Counted from the first letter of the stretch, positions 21,765-34,057 are shown. The stretch is DNA of 36,916 nucleotides from Parachlorella kessleri (GCA_001598975.1 BBXU01000858.1:1-36916), one strand, 5' to 3'. Notes: generated from the sequence alone by a model not told the origin. Numbers and translations are program-made.

Positions 21765-24700
21765 TCACACCATCGGGGCCCCCATGGGAGGCCGCGGCCC
21801 CCTGCCCCGCCCCCTGTCATCGAACCTTGTCCGGCCGCCACCGCGCATTGGGACTGGCCCAGTCATGGGGCCGATGCGCCCGCCCATGCCGCCCCGGCCA
21901 CCGTCCATCATCATCGCACCTCCGGGATAGGGGCCTGCCAGGGTTCAAACAGGCATGTGTTGAACAACCAAGAGACCGTTGAAGAAGCTGCTGGGGGACC
22001 TGTTGGGCCTCTTGGGCGACTACCTTGTCACTTGCGACGTCAGCAACTGGGCGAGCAGGCAATCACGGCTGCCACTCTAAGTCTCCACTTTGCAAACTGC
22101 CAGGGCAAACTGATTGCAGCAATTGCTCACCACGGCCGGCCCTGCCACCGCGGTATCCACCGCGGTCGCCACGCCCAGAGTAGCCCGTGGGTGCTCCGCC
22201 GCCCCTGCCGCCGCGCATGCCGCCACGGAAGATCATTGGGCGCTTCTCCACCACGTGGACATGGTGCCCATCAAAGTCCAGGCCCTCGTCCATGCAAGCC
22301 TGGAGGGAGTGAGACAAAAATGGTGTAATGGAGTCAAGATGGTCCAATCGCAGCAGAGTATTCAAAACCAAGCCACGGATGCAACTTCACAGACTGTGTG
22401 AACACTGCAGAGGTAGACCTTGCTCTCTGTGTCAGAGGGCAAGCAAACAACATGCCTGTGACCTCACCTTTCAACCTTACAGCATGGAATCTGAGCGTCA
22501 GCATGTCACTTCCACAACACATAGCCACAGCACATGTGTCACATCAATCACTGCCATGCCACATCTGCCTATTCGTAAAACAAGGGCTGGCTATCGTCAC
22601 AACACAGCCTTGCTGGGCTCCACACCCACCAGCATGCCATGCACCAGGCACCTGCCACCTACCTGTGCTGCATCAGGCGTCTCAAAGTCTACAAACGCAT
22701 ATGAGTCCTTGCCGCGCTGAGGCTTGAGGTTGACGCCGTTGGGGCGCAGCGGCCCAAACTGCGACAGCTTCTCCCACAGCTCCTGCAGCGTGACTGCGGC
22801 AGGCAGGGAGGAGGGGTATTGGCGATGAGCTAACAAGGAGTGGAGGACAACAGACTGGGATCTCCCTGAATTCCACAGCATACTGCGCCCTGGCCACACT
22901 CAAGGTGCTTCGCGACTCTACCTATCCCTCCTCCAAAATCAAATACGTGACATCAGCGCCACAAGTTCCGCTGGACAACAAGCAGCTGAGAGGTCTTCCC
23001 CCACAGCAAGCGCTCACCCGAGGCAGGGATCTCCCTAACGAACACGCTGCAGCCGGGCGGGCCATCAATGGGGAAGCCACCGCCCGTCTCAGAACCACTG
23101 TGGGAGGCACTGCGCTCCAGCCCACTGCCACTGCTTGAGACCGCTGGCAGTCCAGCGACCGCAGCTGGCCTTGCTGTTTCCTGCTCAGCAGGTGCCGCGC
23201 GCTGCGCTGGTGCTGCTGCTGGAGGGGCCATTGCCGCCGCTGCTGCTGCTGCCGCGGCCGCCGCCGCCGCTGCCGAGGACTGTGCCGCTGCCTGCTTGGT
23301 GGGGCTGCTGGGGGCGGAGGCCTTGCCCTGCTTTAGCCGCTCCGCATATGACAGTGGCACGCCCGAATCAGAAGCCTTGGGGTCTGCTGATGGTGCTGCT
23401 GCTGCTGCTGCCTTTGGCGCCTCGACTGCCACTGGGTGCGGCGCAGGGGTGGCCAACTGTTCCGGCTCCTGCACGTGCACTGCCTGCTGCTGGGGTTGCT
23501 GCTGCTGCCGCTCCTGCGACGAGTTCGCCTCTCCCTGCTGTTGCTGCTGCTGCGGTTGCTGCGGAGCCGGCTGTTGCACCGGCGCTGCTTGCTGCTGCGG
23601 CGCTGCCAAAGCCACTGGCTGTGGCACTGCAGCTACCACACTCGACGCGGGCGGTGCGCCGCCATGGGCTGCTGCTGGAGGCACAACTGGCAGGGGCATG
23701 GGAGGGGGCGGCAGAGGATGGGGCACGGGCGCCTGTGGTAGCTGGTTGGGAACTGGCGTGGGTGCCGGCATGGCTGTCGGTGGCAGCATGGGCGGTCCTG
23801 CGGGCAAGGCCGGAGCCGCTGCGACTGCCGGGGGTGCAGGTCCCAGCCCATTTGCCTGCAGGAGCCAACAACGCTAAGCTATCCCCGACGCCGCTGCAAC
23901 AAGTGATGCCATTGCAGGATAACACACTGATGAGCACCTGGCAGGCAAATACACCCCCACAGCTTTGCCCGCAGCAGACACACGCATGTCAACAGCAAGG
24001 ACGGGAAAGCTTGCCACTGCCCCTCACCTTTGGCACCTGCTGCATCATGGCTGCTGGATAACCATTTTCCACTCCAAAGAGCACCCTGAAGTCCGCAAGG
24101 TACCTACAAGCGAGCCAACAACAATATGCACTTCAGATGGCAATCTCATCTGTAGGGTTCAGCTCACATGCGTCACACCTACCCACCACAGCAGACTTGC
24201 AGGACTACACATCCGACACAAGCTCTTGCTCACTCTGCCCACCTGAACATATCATTCATGACGTAAAAACCCTTCTCCTGTACCGCCAGGAAGAAGGTCT
24301 GGACAAAGGGGCGCTTGGGCCCGCCCTGCAAGTACACAGCACCGCATATGCAAGTCCATAAAAGAAAGTTCACCCATACCAACCACTCACTGACGCAGGG
24401 ACTGGGCCGGTCTCTGAACTACAAAAGCTTCCTTGCCGAAAACTAACACCCGCTCGAACTGCCAAGGGGCCTTGACCGGGTATCTGCCGTCACAAGTCTC
24501 CTCAAGCTTACCTTGTTGGACTGGGTGCCAGTGACTTGCACCACCACACCACCATTCAGCGAGTACTGGGAGTCCACGGAGTATACCTCTGTGACAGTGT
24601 CCTCCAGTCCCTGGTTCATCACTGTCTCATGGATACTCTGCAGGCACCCCATGGTAAGCCACCTGGGCGTGATGAAAACCTCACAGAAGCACCATAGCAG

Positions 24701-25181
24701 CCTGCCTGCTGACAGGCAGCAGCACGAGCTTGATACTGCTGGTCCAGCACAAAAGGAAGCGCAGCTGCAGAACAGAACAGTTGCTTATAACACGACAGTC
24801 ACAAGAGCGGAAATTCCGCTCAATCACGTACCTTCTGTCCAGTCACCGTCTTGACGATATGCTGACCGTCAGGGCGGGTGTCAGCCAGTGTGAGAGTGCT
24901 GGCGTCGGAATAGAAGCGGTGCAAGTTGCGGGGTGACGTATGAAGCACCGTATAGAACTGGCTGACAAACTGGTTGGAGACCTGTGGACGAGAAGGTGGG
25001 TTGTGCTAGTCATTTTTCTGCCCACTATTCTGTAGAGGCACCAGGGCCTCAAAGCACACCCCTGTGACAACAACTGGTCCAAACAAGGGCATAGCCAGCC
25101 TGTGATCACTGCCACACCCACCGTCTGAGCCGGGGTGGCATGCTCCATGAACGAGCTCATCTGGGGCGCGGGGTTCGCCAT
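21765..25181 (-). CDS. G3BP-like RNA-binding protein (NTF2 - RRM - RGG), 9 exons
   Basis: Exons: 25181-25122, 24981-24832, 24637-24512, 24325-24243, 24085-24028, 23855-23018, 22793-22663, 22299-22131, 21934-21765; 594 aa, all GT-AG and in phase. Residues about 15-145 are an NTF2-like domain (VSNQFVSQFYTVLHTSP, HRFYSDASTLT, PFVQTFFLAVQEKGFYVMND). A long Pro/Ala/Gln-rich disordered middle follows, all in the 838-base exon 6, with poly-Gln and a 15-residue Ala run. An RRM occupies about 428-505: RNP2-like VFVREI, RNP1-like KDSYAFVDF, closing HHVHVVEKRPM. The C terminus is an RGG/RG box (GGMRGGRGGG and RGDRGGYRGGRAGR). This order is that of Ras-GAP SH3-binding protein (G3BP), the core scaffold of stress granules, with counterparts in plants and algae. 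Cytoplasmic mRNP binding and stress-granule assembly are therefore expected. The split codon at V439 joins the RRM halves exactly. Confidence 0.92.
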
Positions 25182-26334
25182 CAGTTCGCTCCCTAGCAGC
25201 GCGTGGGTGCAAAGGACCTGCAGGTCAGCGGGCGCCACAGGATGGAGCGAAGCGAGCGATCGCCAACAGGGGAGCAACCGATCCCTTCACAGCCACAAGC
25301 TAAGCAGCCTGGCGGGCTAACTCGCCACCTCTGAGAGCGTGAGTTGACCCACCAAAATGGCCTCGCCGCAGGGTTTGGTACCTTACAATAGCAGAAGGGC
25401 GCTGCTTCCTAATAGACTAGGCCAAATCAAGTTGAGTATGCTGGAGGAGGAGTTAGAAACACGTCGTGTCACAAACTCCTGCTTGGGGCTTAGGTTCCCG
25501 GGGATTTTGAATGCCATCAGGCTGTTGCCCAGGTCCGCAAATGGCTTCATCACTTATCGCCTATCAAAGAACTGTTCGGAGGCTAAAGAAACACATCGTG
25601 GAGTGCTTCCACAAGTGACCAATGACATGCCACAGCACTACTGAACCGCCAGCGGCGTTTTTCCAGCAATATCTTTCACCAGTAAGGAGGCAACAGCTGC
25701 CGCAGCAACGCTTGGCCAATGGATGCCTTTGACGCCGCCAGAAACAATGCAGACAGTGGGAAGCAGCAGTGCCTAACTACACGGTGTACACGCACGCCCC
25801 TCTTGTGGTGCAGCACTGGAATTTGCCTACAGGGCTGTGTTGCAGTGGTCAGCACAAGGGCAGGAACGCACTTGACAGACCCTTGGACGAACTGTACGGT
25901 AGCTCCAAATATGGCATGAGAGCAAGCTGCCATAGTGGCAATGACTATCTCAGCGCAGGCACCTAGCAGCTATTCTGTTTCAGCTCATCACACGCCCCAC
26001 TTGGTTTCAAGCTAGCCAGGCGCTTCTTGAGCAATCAAGGGCGAACAACCACTGCCAATTGGCTTGCAAGCATCCAGCCTCCACAGCCGCCGGCAGGCTT
26101 CCAGCGTGCTTGGGAGTCTGCTGCTCCTTTGCGTCCTAAGCTTTTGGACTTCTGCCAATGGTCATGATTATGGTCATCCCCCGGGGCTGATCAATGAACC
26201 TTGCCTTGAATCTTTGGGTACCTGGTGCGCATGGGGTATCCGCATGTGCACCCAATTTCATGCCCAATTTCAACCTGCCTATACTTTGGGTCTCATATCG
26301 TCAAACTGTTTCTAATAGTACTGTAGACGTGAAC
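25182..26334. other. Divergent promoter region, no supported gene
   Basis: This lies between the starts of the G3BP-like gene (-) and the C2H2 gene (+). One open frame at 25357-25644 (+, 95 codons, from an aaaATGg) has no recognised motif, and I do not call it. Some of the right part may be 5' UTR or an upstream exon of the C2H2 gene: an acceptor-like tctaatag ends at about 26318. Confidence 0.5.
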
Positions 26335-28548
26335 ATGTACAAGAGACGCGACTGGCTAATGCTGCATGGGGCTGAAGGGCCTGCATCCGACTCTTCCGAC
26401 GATAATAGCTCCGAAGCTGGTGCGGCATACTATGGATATTCCCAAATACTTGAACAGATGCATGCACGTTATGAGGATGTGGATGCTCAACTGCTGCCTG
26501 CTAAGATAGGTCTTGCCGGACGCAGGAACAGATTTAGAAGCAGAGAGCGGGGGCTCAGACGCTTCCAAATCCGAGGGCTCCAGCGGTGAGCTCTTCAGGC
26601 ACAGTCCCTTGAAATAAGAGGTCTGAACTAGGAGATTTTGCAAGTTCCTTTGGTAGATTGGATGCACTTGTCTTAGTATTCATAACTGCTGTGCAGATGG
26701 CAAGAGGGGTTCAGGAGCGGACGGCTCCAGTGGCAGCGAGGACGAGGCTGCCAGTGAAGGCCCCGACGAGGATGAAGGCGTTGTGATTGGTGGCAGGCTT
26801 GAAGACTTGTCAGAGGACGACCTAGAGGGAAATGACTGGGAGACTGCAGAGACACAGCAGGAACTGGAGGAGCAGCTAGGGTGAGTCGTGGTCCGGCACA
26901 CGTGTCTCACGACCGCTTCCAAAGCCATGCCGAAGGGGAGGTAATACCCACCAGCATCAATAGTATCTGCTGCAGAGGCAGGGCTTGCAGTGTGTGTCTA
27001 GAGTTGCGCCGTCCAGCTTTGGCAGACTTAAGGTGATAGCTTGCACATGCTAGCCTGGAGCTACTGAGGCATCGGCTCCCCCCCTCGTCTACTTGTGCCG
27101 TGCCTGACTGGCAACACATTATGGAATGACTGGGTGGTGGTGTAGCTTGGGTGTTTCCTGATTAGTGTTTGTGTCCCAGGCAGCAGAGGTATCATTGGTG
27201 TCACTGTCTTGAGCCTTCTCTGGGCTTTTACGCCGTCTGCAGGAGGTGGGTGCAATCCAAGGAGGGTGAGGTGGTCAAGGGCCGCCCCCTCAAGTGCCGG
27301 CTCTGCAGCGGCGTCCTCATCCTCAATGCCAAGGCACTGCGTCAGCACTTGGAGTCCCGCAAGCACATGCGGCGCGTGGATAAGGCGGAGCAGGAGGGGC
27401 TGGACCCCGGCTTTGACTTCTGCTTCGCTGACGACTACAAGTCAGAGTCGGTGAGGAGCCAGGAGGCAAGCACGGGGGCGAGGTGTGCAGCAGGTGGTGG
27501 GCAAGCTCCCATGCGAACGGCGGCGCGAACGCTGCAGGGACAGGGCATACCGTTCTGCCTTTGCCTTCTTGCTTTGCGCAGGCTATTACTTAAGGGTCAG
27601 GATTGGTTGCAGTTCAGTGCTTTGGTATATGGCATGTTTAGTAACGGTGATCTGGATGAGACAGGGATTCGAGGTCCTGGGCCTGGGTGCATGAGTCTAC
27701 TGCTTGGTGGGATGGCTTGAATGGTGCACTGTGCAAGGGGCTGGCTCTTGCCCGGTGATTTTATGGGGTGCTGGCAGTAGGCAGACGGCATGCGTTGGGC
27801 TGAGACCCATGCGTGCTGGAACAGGTGGATGCTGGCTGATGCCAGGAGGTGGCATGGGTAGCCTGCCGTGGACTCCCGAGTTGGCAGGCAGGAGGTGCAT
27901 GCCTTCAGGGACAGGAGGGTGTCATGAGCCAGATGGTGCTCAGTTTTTAGCTCTAGCTGTAGAGCACTGTTAAGCGTTTTCTCTCTGACCACCGGTGGCT
28001 GCTGTACTGTGGTGCAGGATGAGGGGGAGACCCATTATGAGCGCATGGAGCGAGTCCAGCGGGAGCTGGAGGCAGCTAGGCAGCAACAGGACCAGCAACA
28101 GACTTCAAAAGTAGGTCCTGGTGCCAAGAAGAAGAAAAAGAAGCAGGCGCAGAAAGGCTTGGGAGCAGCAGCGGGAGGCGCGCCCGCAGGCGAGCAGCAG
28201 CAGCAAGCAGCAGAGCCGCCATTGCAGGGGCATCCGCAGCAGCAGAAGAAGGCGAAGGAAAAAGTTAGAAAGAAGGCTTGGGAAGCTGCACAGGCAGCTT
28301 CTGCCGGGCAGGGGGCAGATGGAGCGAATGGTCAAGGGGAGCAGCATGGCGGGGACAAGCGCCCTAAGCAGCAGCGCAAGCGGCCAGGCAAACGCCAGCG
28401 TGCGCAGGCTAAGGAGGGCGGGCCCCAGGCACCCCAGCAGCAGCAGCAGCCGCAGCAGCCGCTCAAGATGAACAGCAAAGCCAGGCGGCAGGAAGCACGG
28501 CGGTTGAAGCAGCAGCAAGCAGTAGCAAGCGCAGGGCAGCCCAGCTAG
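26335..28548 (+). CDS. Single C2H2 (U1-like) zinc-finger protein, 5 exons
   Basis: Exons: 26335-26419, 26526-26585, 26697-26880, 27243-27450, 28018-28548; 355 aa. The front half is strongly acidic (SDSSDDNSSEAG, then SGSEDEAASEGPDEDEG, RLEDLSEDDLEGNDWE). Then comes one zinc finger: C128-x2-C131-x13-H145-x5-H151 within LKCRLCSGVLILNAKALRQH, a spacing like U1-type fingers that bind RNA or ribonucleoproteins. The last 176 residues are Lys/Gln/Ala-rich with basic runs (KKKKKK, KRPKQQRKRPGKRQR), as in nucleolar proteins. A nucleolar or ribosome-biogenesis role is inference. The acidic-finger-basic arrangement is clear. The first junction was chosen because the donor after SSEAG and the acceptor before TDLEAE restore one acidic frame; a competing acceptor 16 bases upstream gives the wrong phase. 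The start is uncertain: the same frame runs upstream to an ATG at 26194 with non-acidic, unconvincing sequence. Confidence 0.78.
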
Positions 28549-28781
28549 CCTTCGTATTATGCAACCTGTTGTACTTGTTAGTAGTGTTGGTGAGGACCTC
28601 ATCCAGGAGGAACCCTTGTGGTTAGTGTTGACCCTGTGCCAGGTGCACCCTAGACCTGCTTCTATTGTTTGCATGCTGTTGGTTCCATAACGCTGATCAA
28701 ACAACTGATCCGGTCCACTTGGCACCCCTCGTTTACGTTGTTCTGGCTCACATACTGTTAAAGCTTCCTAGGACTACGGCA

Positions 28782-31642
28782 ATGCGCGTCGCTGCTGCTC
28801 CAGCGAACAAGCAAACTTCTCACTTGGGCTGGGTACGAGACAGGCGACCGCATGCCATGAAGACCTCCTGCAGCGCCACCACAGCCCAAAAAGTTCCGAA
28901 AGTGGCTTTGAACGACGGGTCTGGTGTGACAATCTCGCCCATCCTGAACGTGAGTGGCAGTGGGCAGCTCACTGAGGGACAATTGGTTGCTGGCTGCCTG
29001 GCAAAGTTTGCTGCCAACCCTCACTGGATGCAAACACAACCCTCAGCAAGCACTTGGCCTTAAGTTATGTCGACAACTCCTATAATGAAGGCCCGCAGGG
29101 CTGCTGGACACTGGCTGGTGGGCATGGGACTGCGGTGTACCAGACCATAGATGCCACCCTGAAGGCTGCTGCAGAGGCAGGCTTCACTACTTTTGACACA
29201 GCAGGTTGGCATATGGAGAAACTGCTGGACTCAACGGGCGGCTTGACTGTTATACAGTGCGGCTTTTGTGGTCAGCTTCCCACCTCTGCTGGGGCTCCCG
29301 CTGTGCTGTTCCGGAGGAGCATGCTGGTGGTGTGTACAGCAAGCTGGGGAAATCTGTTCTGTAGCCATACTGACCCTACAGCATAGCTGTTCTCCCGCAG
29401 ACATCTATGGCCCCTCAGAGAAGATTCTGGGCAACTTCCAGCAGCAGTGGAGTGCGGGCGGCAATCCGCCTGTTGAGATACTTACCAAGTGGGTCCCCAA
29501 CATATTTCGCGAGCGGGTGACCCCTGCCACAGCAGAGGCAGCTGTCGCCAAGTCCCTTCAAACCTTGCAGGTGTGATGTCCGCCTATTTGACCGACTTGC
29601 AATGCATGCGTGTGGTCCATTATCCTGCACATTTAGGATGTGATAGCCAGGGTGCGCATTTGCAACCTTGCATTGTCCAGAGAAAGATAAGACCATTCTC
29701 AAGCCCTAACAATATCTGTCTGGGTTTTATTCCTGCAGTTGTGGCACTCTAACTGCCAATATACATGTCCGCTGTGCTTGGGTCCTGGGGGCGTACCTGG
29801 TCTGTCCTGCCCAGCTCCTCTTACCCGCCCGAACCCTGCACTCAACATGGACAGGCCGGTGATGTCTGCAGGTGAAGAGTCTAGACTGTGTCCAGTTACA
29901 CTGGTGGGACTATGCCATTCCTGGCATGGTGGAAGCCGCACTGGCCCTCACAGGTGCAGTTCAAGCAGCAATCCGAGGTCTGCATGAGGTGTGGGTTTCA
30001 AACTGTTGGCTGCGCTTCTGATGAAGGGGTGCGTCAGGGCTGGGCGGTTGGAGATGCTGCTTATCTTCCAAAGTGGCTGGGATATTGACCCGCATAGTTG
30101 TCAGGTTTTTGCTGAGTAACAGAGCCTGAATGCCCTGCACCCTCATGAGCTGCATCGTGGTGAAGCTGCAGATTTGAAGGGCAAAGGGCTCATCCGCAGC
30201 GTGGGAGTGACCAACATGGACGTGCAAGCGCTGCAGCAGCTGGTGGATGCGGGGGTCCCTGTCGCTGTCAACCAGGTGGGGCTGTTGGCGCTCTTGCAAT
30301 GGGACATATACAGCAAGTCATAGCAGAATATCAGGTACGGAGTTGTGATGCCGTGAACCACTATGGTGGATTTTGTTTTCTGTCCGTGGGGTGCCAGGGC
30401 AGTCTAGGATGTGGCTTGCAGTCCTATTACAATGATGCCGCCTCCTATGGTGTAGCAGGGGTTGTCTGTCATGGGCCTTGCTGGGTATATTAGTAAGGGT
30501 GGCAGGTGGTGAGCACAGGGAGTGAGAGTTAAAGTAGACTTGACTGGGTAAGATTGCTAAGAGCAGGGTCTAGGCGGGGCCGCAGCAATGTATGTGGTTG
30601 TTGGATGGCTGTAGCCACCCAATCTCCGTGGTCTTCTCCTCCTCCCGACACATCCGTGAAGGTTTGACCCGGATGTCGGCATCTGCAACTGCAGGTCCAG
30701 TTTTCTCTGCTTGACCGGCGGCCCCTCAACGGCATGGTTCAGTACTGCCAGGACAAGGGCATAAAGCTGCTGACCTATGGCTCGGTCGCTGGGGGGCTGC
30801 TGTCAGACAGATACGTTGAGGAGCCGCGGCAGGGCCTCTTTGGTGAGCCGACAGACTTGCTGCGAAAGGCTTGTTGGCATGATGGACGGCAAACCCCCCG
30901 GCGATCTTGTTGGGCCTTATTTGGCGCGAAGCGGCCCAGTTGTGCATGCACCGCCGCTGGTGTGGCGGCGCGGTGCACGGTGTTTGCTGATTGTCAGGCA
31001 CGGGGCGTCACCCTGCAGGCAAGCCCAAGTATAGCAACATCGACCTCAACACCTCCAGTCTCAAAATGTACTGGAACGTTGTCAACCGGTTTGGTGGCCA
31101 GGAGCTGTACAGGAAGCTGCTGCTGGTGCTGCGGCAAGTGGCCGAGAAGCATGGCTGCAGCGTGGCTAACATAGCGCTGAGGTGAGGTTGCTCCTTTCAC
31201 ACTGTGCCAGTCATATGTCAGCGGTGCAGGCTGCGGCACAGCAAGGTGAATCCAGCTTGCCGGCAATGTTGGGTATGAGTTACTGGCTGGTGTTGCAATG
31301 TGCTGCATCACGTCTCACAGGACAGCGCCAGCTCCAAGTATGGGCATTGCAGCCGTCACCAATCCAAGCACCCTGGGAGCCATACGGACCTGAGCCTGTA
31401 GTGTCGTCTATAAACAAGACACTTGCCATCTGCCTGGCTAACCCTGCAGGTGGGTGATTGACCAAGGTGACGGTGGCGTGGTGCATCCTATAGTGGGCCT
31501 CCGCCGCCCAGACCACCTGCAAGACAACCTGAAGGTGCTGGGGCTGCGGTTGGATGATTCTGATAGGGCCGCCATTGAGGAATCGCTGCAGCAGACGAGT
31601 GGCCCGACCGGCGATATATACAGCTTTGAGCGGGGCAGTTAA
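28782..31642 (+). CDS. Aldo-keto reductase, probably plastid-targeted, 8 exons
   Basis: Exons: 28782-28949, 29099-29204, 29401-29570, 29872-29953, 30172-30275, 30695-30842, 31019-31181, 31450-31642; 377 aa, all GT-AG and in phase. NAD(P)H-dependent carbonyl/alcohol oxidoreductase of the TIM-barrel AKR superfamily. The full catalytic tetrad is visible: D89 and Y94 in FDTADIYG, K121 in EILTKWVP, H158 in VQLHWWD. Other family marks are IRSVGVTNM, VQFSLLDRRP (barrel strand, cofactor side), YGSVAGGLLSDRY, a C-terminal cofactor region IVGLRRPDHLQDNLKVL, and DDSDRAAIEESLQQ. The 40 or so residues before the barrel are rich in Ala, Ser, Thr, Lys and Arg with few acids, compatible with a chloroplast transit peptide. 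The substrate cannot be told; plant plastid AKRs of this general type act on pyridoxal or reactive carbonyls. The intron before exon 6 carries a copy of a dispersed repeat also found at 33.4-33.7 kb. Confidence 0.93.
30497..30548 (+). repeat. Dispersed repeat copy in aldo-keto reductase intron 5
   Basis: The stretch begins gggtggcaggtggtgagcac and ends near acttgactggg. It resembles the copies at 33401-33445, 33571-33617 and 33634-33678. The shared core is ggcaggt-(a/g)-(g/t)-tg, then acag(g/a)gagt. It lies wholly within the 30276-30694 intron. Confidence 0.6.
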
Positions 31643-32286
31643 AGTTGTGCGCAGGTGATTATCCTTTGCTCAGGTGCTATATACAGCGATCAGTTGAGTC
31701 GCAGGGGAAGGGCTCACCAGGGCCCCGGAAGGAAGAAGTTTAATATGCTGGATTTGAAGGGCAGGGCCAAGGTGGAGCGTGCTTTTCGGGTTGTTGAAGG
31801 GGCATTGCTGCTGCCTGCTGAAAGGGTGCTACATTATTCATGTCAAGGTTGCCAAAGTTGTGCGGGCGACTAGATGCCACACAGTCTGTGTGTTAAGTAC
31901 AAGGATGACTTTCAAGAGTGTAGGCTAAGGATAGGGAGGCTGCTGAAGAGGCTCTGCTTGGCAGATTGCCACAGCAAAGTGCCAGGCTTGGCATGATCAT
32001 GGGTGCCAATGAGCGTGCTAGGCTTGCAACCCAGGTTCCTGATCGCAAGGGTGGCAAGGCTGCTAGGTTATGGCTCTATGTAGCAACTAGTACATCGATT
32101 TGCACGATTGTGACTGCAAGTGATAGGCGGCCCGTGTGTGCAGACTTTATGATAGTAACCTGGCTGTACACCGACAAGGTTGCAGGTTTGGATGGTAATG
32201 TAAGGCATCCTTCTAGCACACAGGCCAACCTTTGCTATTCCTGTTAAAAATATGACAGATCATACACCACGCCACCCCTGCCGTCG
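31643..32286. other. Convergent-gene spacer
   Basis: This lies between the stops of the aldo-keto reductase (+) and the coiled-coil gene (-). No exon is supported. A TGTAA at about 32198-32202 could serve the + strand gene as a poly(A) signal, but it is 550 bases away. Confidence 0.45.
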
Positions 32287-33126
32287 CTAACCCCGCGGGT
32301 GTTGTACATTCACTAGCAACAGCTTCCTCAGCAGGTCATTGGTCTCATCAATCTTGGCACCCAGTCTCTCTAGCTCGGCGCGCATGTCGACCTGGCGCTC
32401 TCCCTGCTCCATTACCTGCTGCAGCACTGCTGGTGGGGCTGCGGGTACAAGGCGGCCCGTGCGTTTGTCGAGCTTGTTAGCAACCGCCTTTTGAGGCTTC
32501 ACCGCCAGCTCTGCATAAGTATTGCTGCAAGTCTTCGTTGCATCCTTGATAATGTTGGCAGACAGTGTGAAGAGAAAGAGTCAGGCGTGAGCTGCACTGA
32601 CAGGGATGATGCAGCTATGCTCTGTAGCTCGGCTGAGTTCATAAGCTATGTCCATTGGAACAGAGCTGGCACTGAAATGTGGCATGCAAAACAGCGTGAA
32701 TGCCCGAAAGAAGGCAGCATCACCTTTATTTTCCTTGGCAACAGAGTTTGATTGGGTATTCTTCTGTTGTATGGCTCCCTGCACAGGCAGCGACCGGGCT
32801 GTAGGTGAGCATTTACCAGCAGTTGGTGGGTGCAAAGGTGGGTCTAAGCTTGTCGTGTTGAAGAAGCGCTCAGCACCACCTACTCAAAGTGCGCAAATCT
32901 GCTGCTGTCCGCGCCTTATACTCTCCCAAGCTCAGAGAGACGGCTGAAGGGTGGGCTTCCTGACTTTAACTTAACAAGGACTGGGCGGGCAGTCGCTCCT
33001 TTTCACCTGGTCCGCGCCGTGACCATCCTTGAGCTTTGCTAGAAGCCTTTCCAGTACGCGCAGCTCCTCCTGCTTGCGCTGGGCTTCGATCTCCTTCCTC
33101 CTGACAACGTCCCACCGGTAGTCCAT
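32287..33126 (-). CDS. Small coiled-coil protein of unknown function, 2 exons
   Basis: Exons: 33126-33007 and 32544-32287; 125 aa, phase-0 GT-AG intron. The start ATG is in a good context (accATGg). The donor is cag|gtgaaa; the acceptor follows a long pyrimidine tract (gactctttctcttcacactg) and ends tcaag before GATGCAAC. Exon 1 is a charged probable helix: MDYRWDVVRRKEIEAQRKQE, then ELRVLERLLAKLK. Exon 2 ends with another heptad-rich helix: VLQQVMEQGERQVDMRAELE then RLGAKIDETNDLLRKLLLV. The two parts read as one small helical protein. I do not recognise the family. No signal peptide or membrane segment is visible. A frame can also be opened at a later acceptor (ttatgcag), but only the upstream one keeps the phase with exon 1. 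Confidence 0.6.
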
Positions 33127-33400
33127 GGTTAGGTATGTTTCGAGCCTGCCACTCCAGGAGAGTATGATGACCTTTGTGGGCCAGTTCTGTTTAAATGTCC
33201 TTGGAGAGGTTCACCCGCGGCGAGATTGGCGCCCGCGCAGTGTCTGAAGTCCTGTGCAATATCCTCCGTTTTTTAGTGTTGTTCACATCCATCCTCCTAG
33301 TCATATGGCTAGTAGCGCCTTAACGGGCCTAGTTTGTTGCACCGTCCCCAACACACAGAAGGAGCAAGCGCATATGCATGCATCTGTTTCTCTTGATAGT

Positions 33401-33678
33401 GGCAGGTAGTGCGAACAGAGAGTGAGGGGCAAACTGTACTTGATTATGTGGCAGGCAATTTGAACTCAGGAGAAGTATGGGTGGAATTGTCTGCAATGGA
33501 TGCTGTGATGCTTTGATTATGAATTGTCCTGACAGGTGCAAGGTGCAAGTGTGCTCTGTGTCTTTAGCATGGGTGGCAGGTAGTGCAAACAGGGAGTAGA
33601 GCTGGGCTGGACTGGACCGACTGTCTTTTTTTAGGGAGGCAGGTGATGCGATCAGAGAGGAGGTACGGATATACTGGG
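33401..33678 (+). repeat. Cluster of three related dispersed-repeat copies
   Basis: The copies begin at 33401 (ggcaggtagtgcgaacagag), 33571 (gggtggcaggtagtgcaaac) and 33634 (gggaggcaggtgatgcgatc). Each continues with an agagagt/agggagt/agagagg element and then divergent sequence. A weaker partial match starts near 33449 (gtggcaggcaatttgaactc). Confidence 0.65.
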
Positions 33679-34057
33679 ATGATAGGCTATGTGTCTTGCC
33701 TGTGCTCAGCACATTCAGTGCCAAGGGTGCAGCCATACAGTATCAATCAGCACCGACTACACCCTCAGGAGCACTTTTCAGAAGCATATCGTGGTGGTGG
33801 TGTGAAATGTGGTGGGTGCAGTGCACGAGCCAATGCTGGTTGTAAACTAGAAAGCTGGGCATCCTCCTCAGAACTAGTAGTGCTAACCTGGCTTTGCACA
33901 TCGCTCACACATTTCGAAGCTCAAGCTTGACCCTTGAGGGTCTGAAACCAGCCAAGCTTTAGATTATGATCTCGCACCCACTTACCGGTTTCTGACTAGA
34001 AAGATGAAGATCTAAACGCCGGCTCTTATCACCGTTTTTGGCGAGGACGCAATTGCG

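Noticed and set aside
23068..24061. Long open frames on + across the G3BP-like exon 6
   Set aside because: Poly-Cys/Gly or Leu/Pro translations are the complement of Pro/Ala/Gln codons; the - strand frame joins the NTF2 and RRM exons correctly.
25357..25644. A 95-codon + strand open frame between the G3BP-like and C2H2 genes
   Set aside because: Has a reasonable start context but no motif, homology or splice partners that I can see; kept only as a remark.
29980..30030. A tRNA-like ttcaaa stretch in an aldo-keto reductase intron
   Set aside because: No acceptor stem, D-arm or anticodon arm can be built around it.
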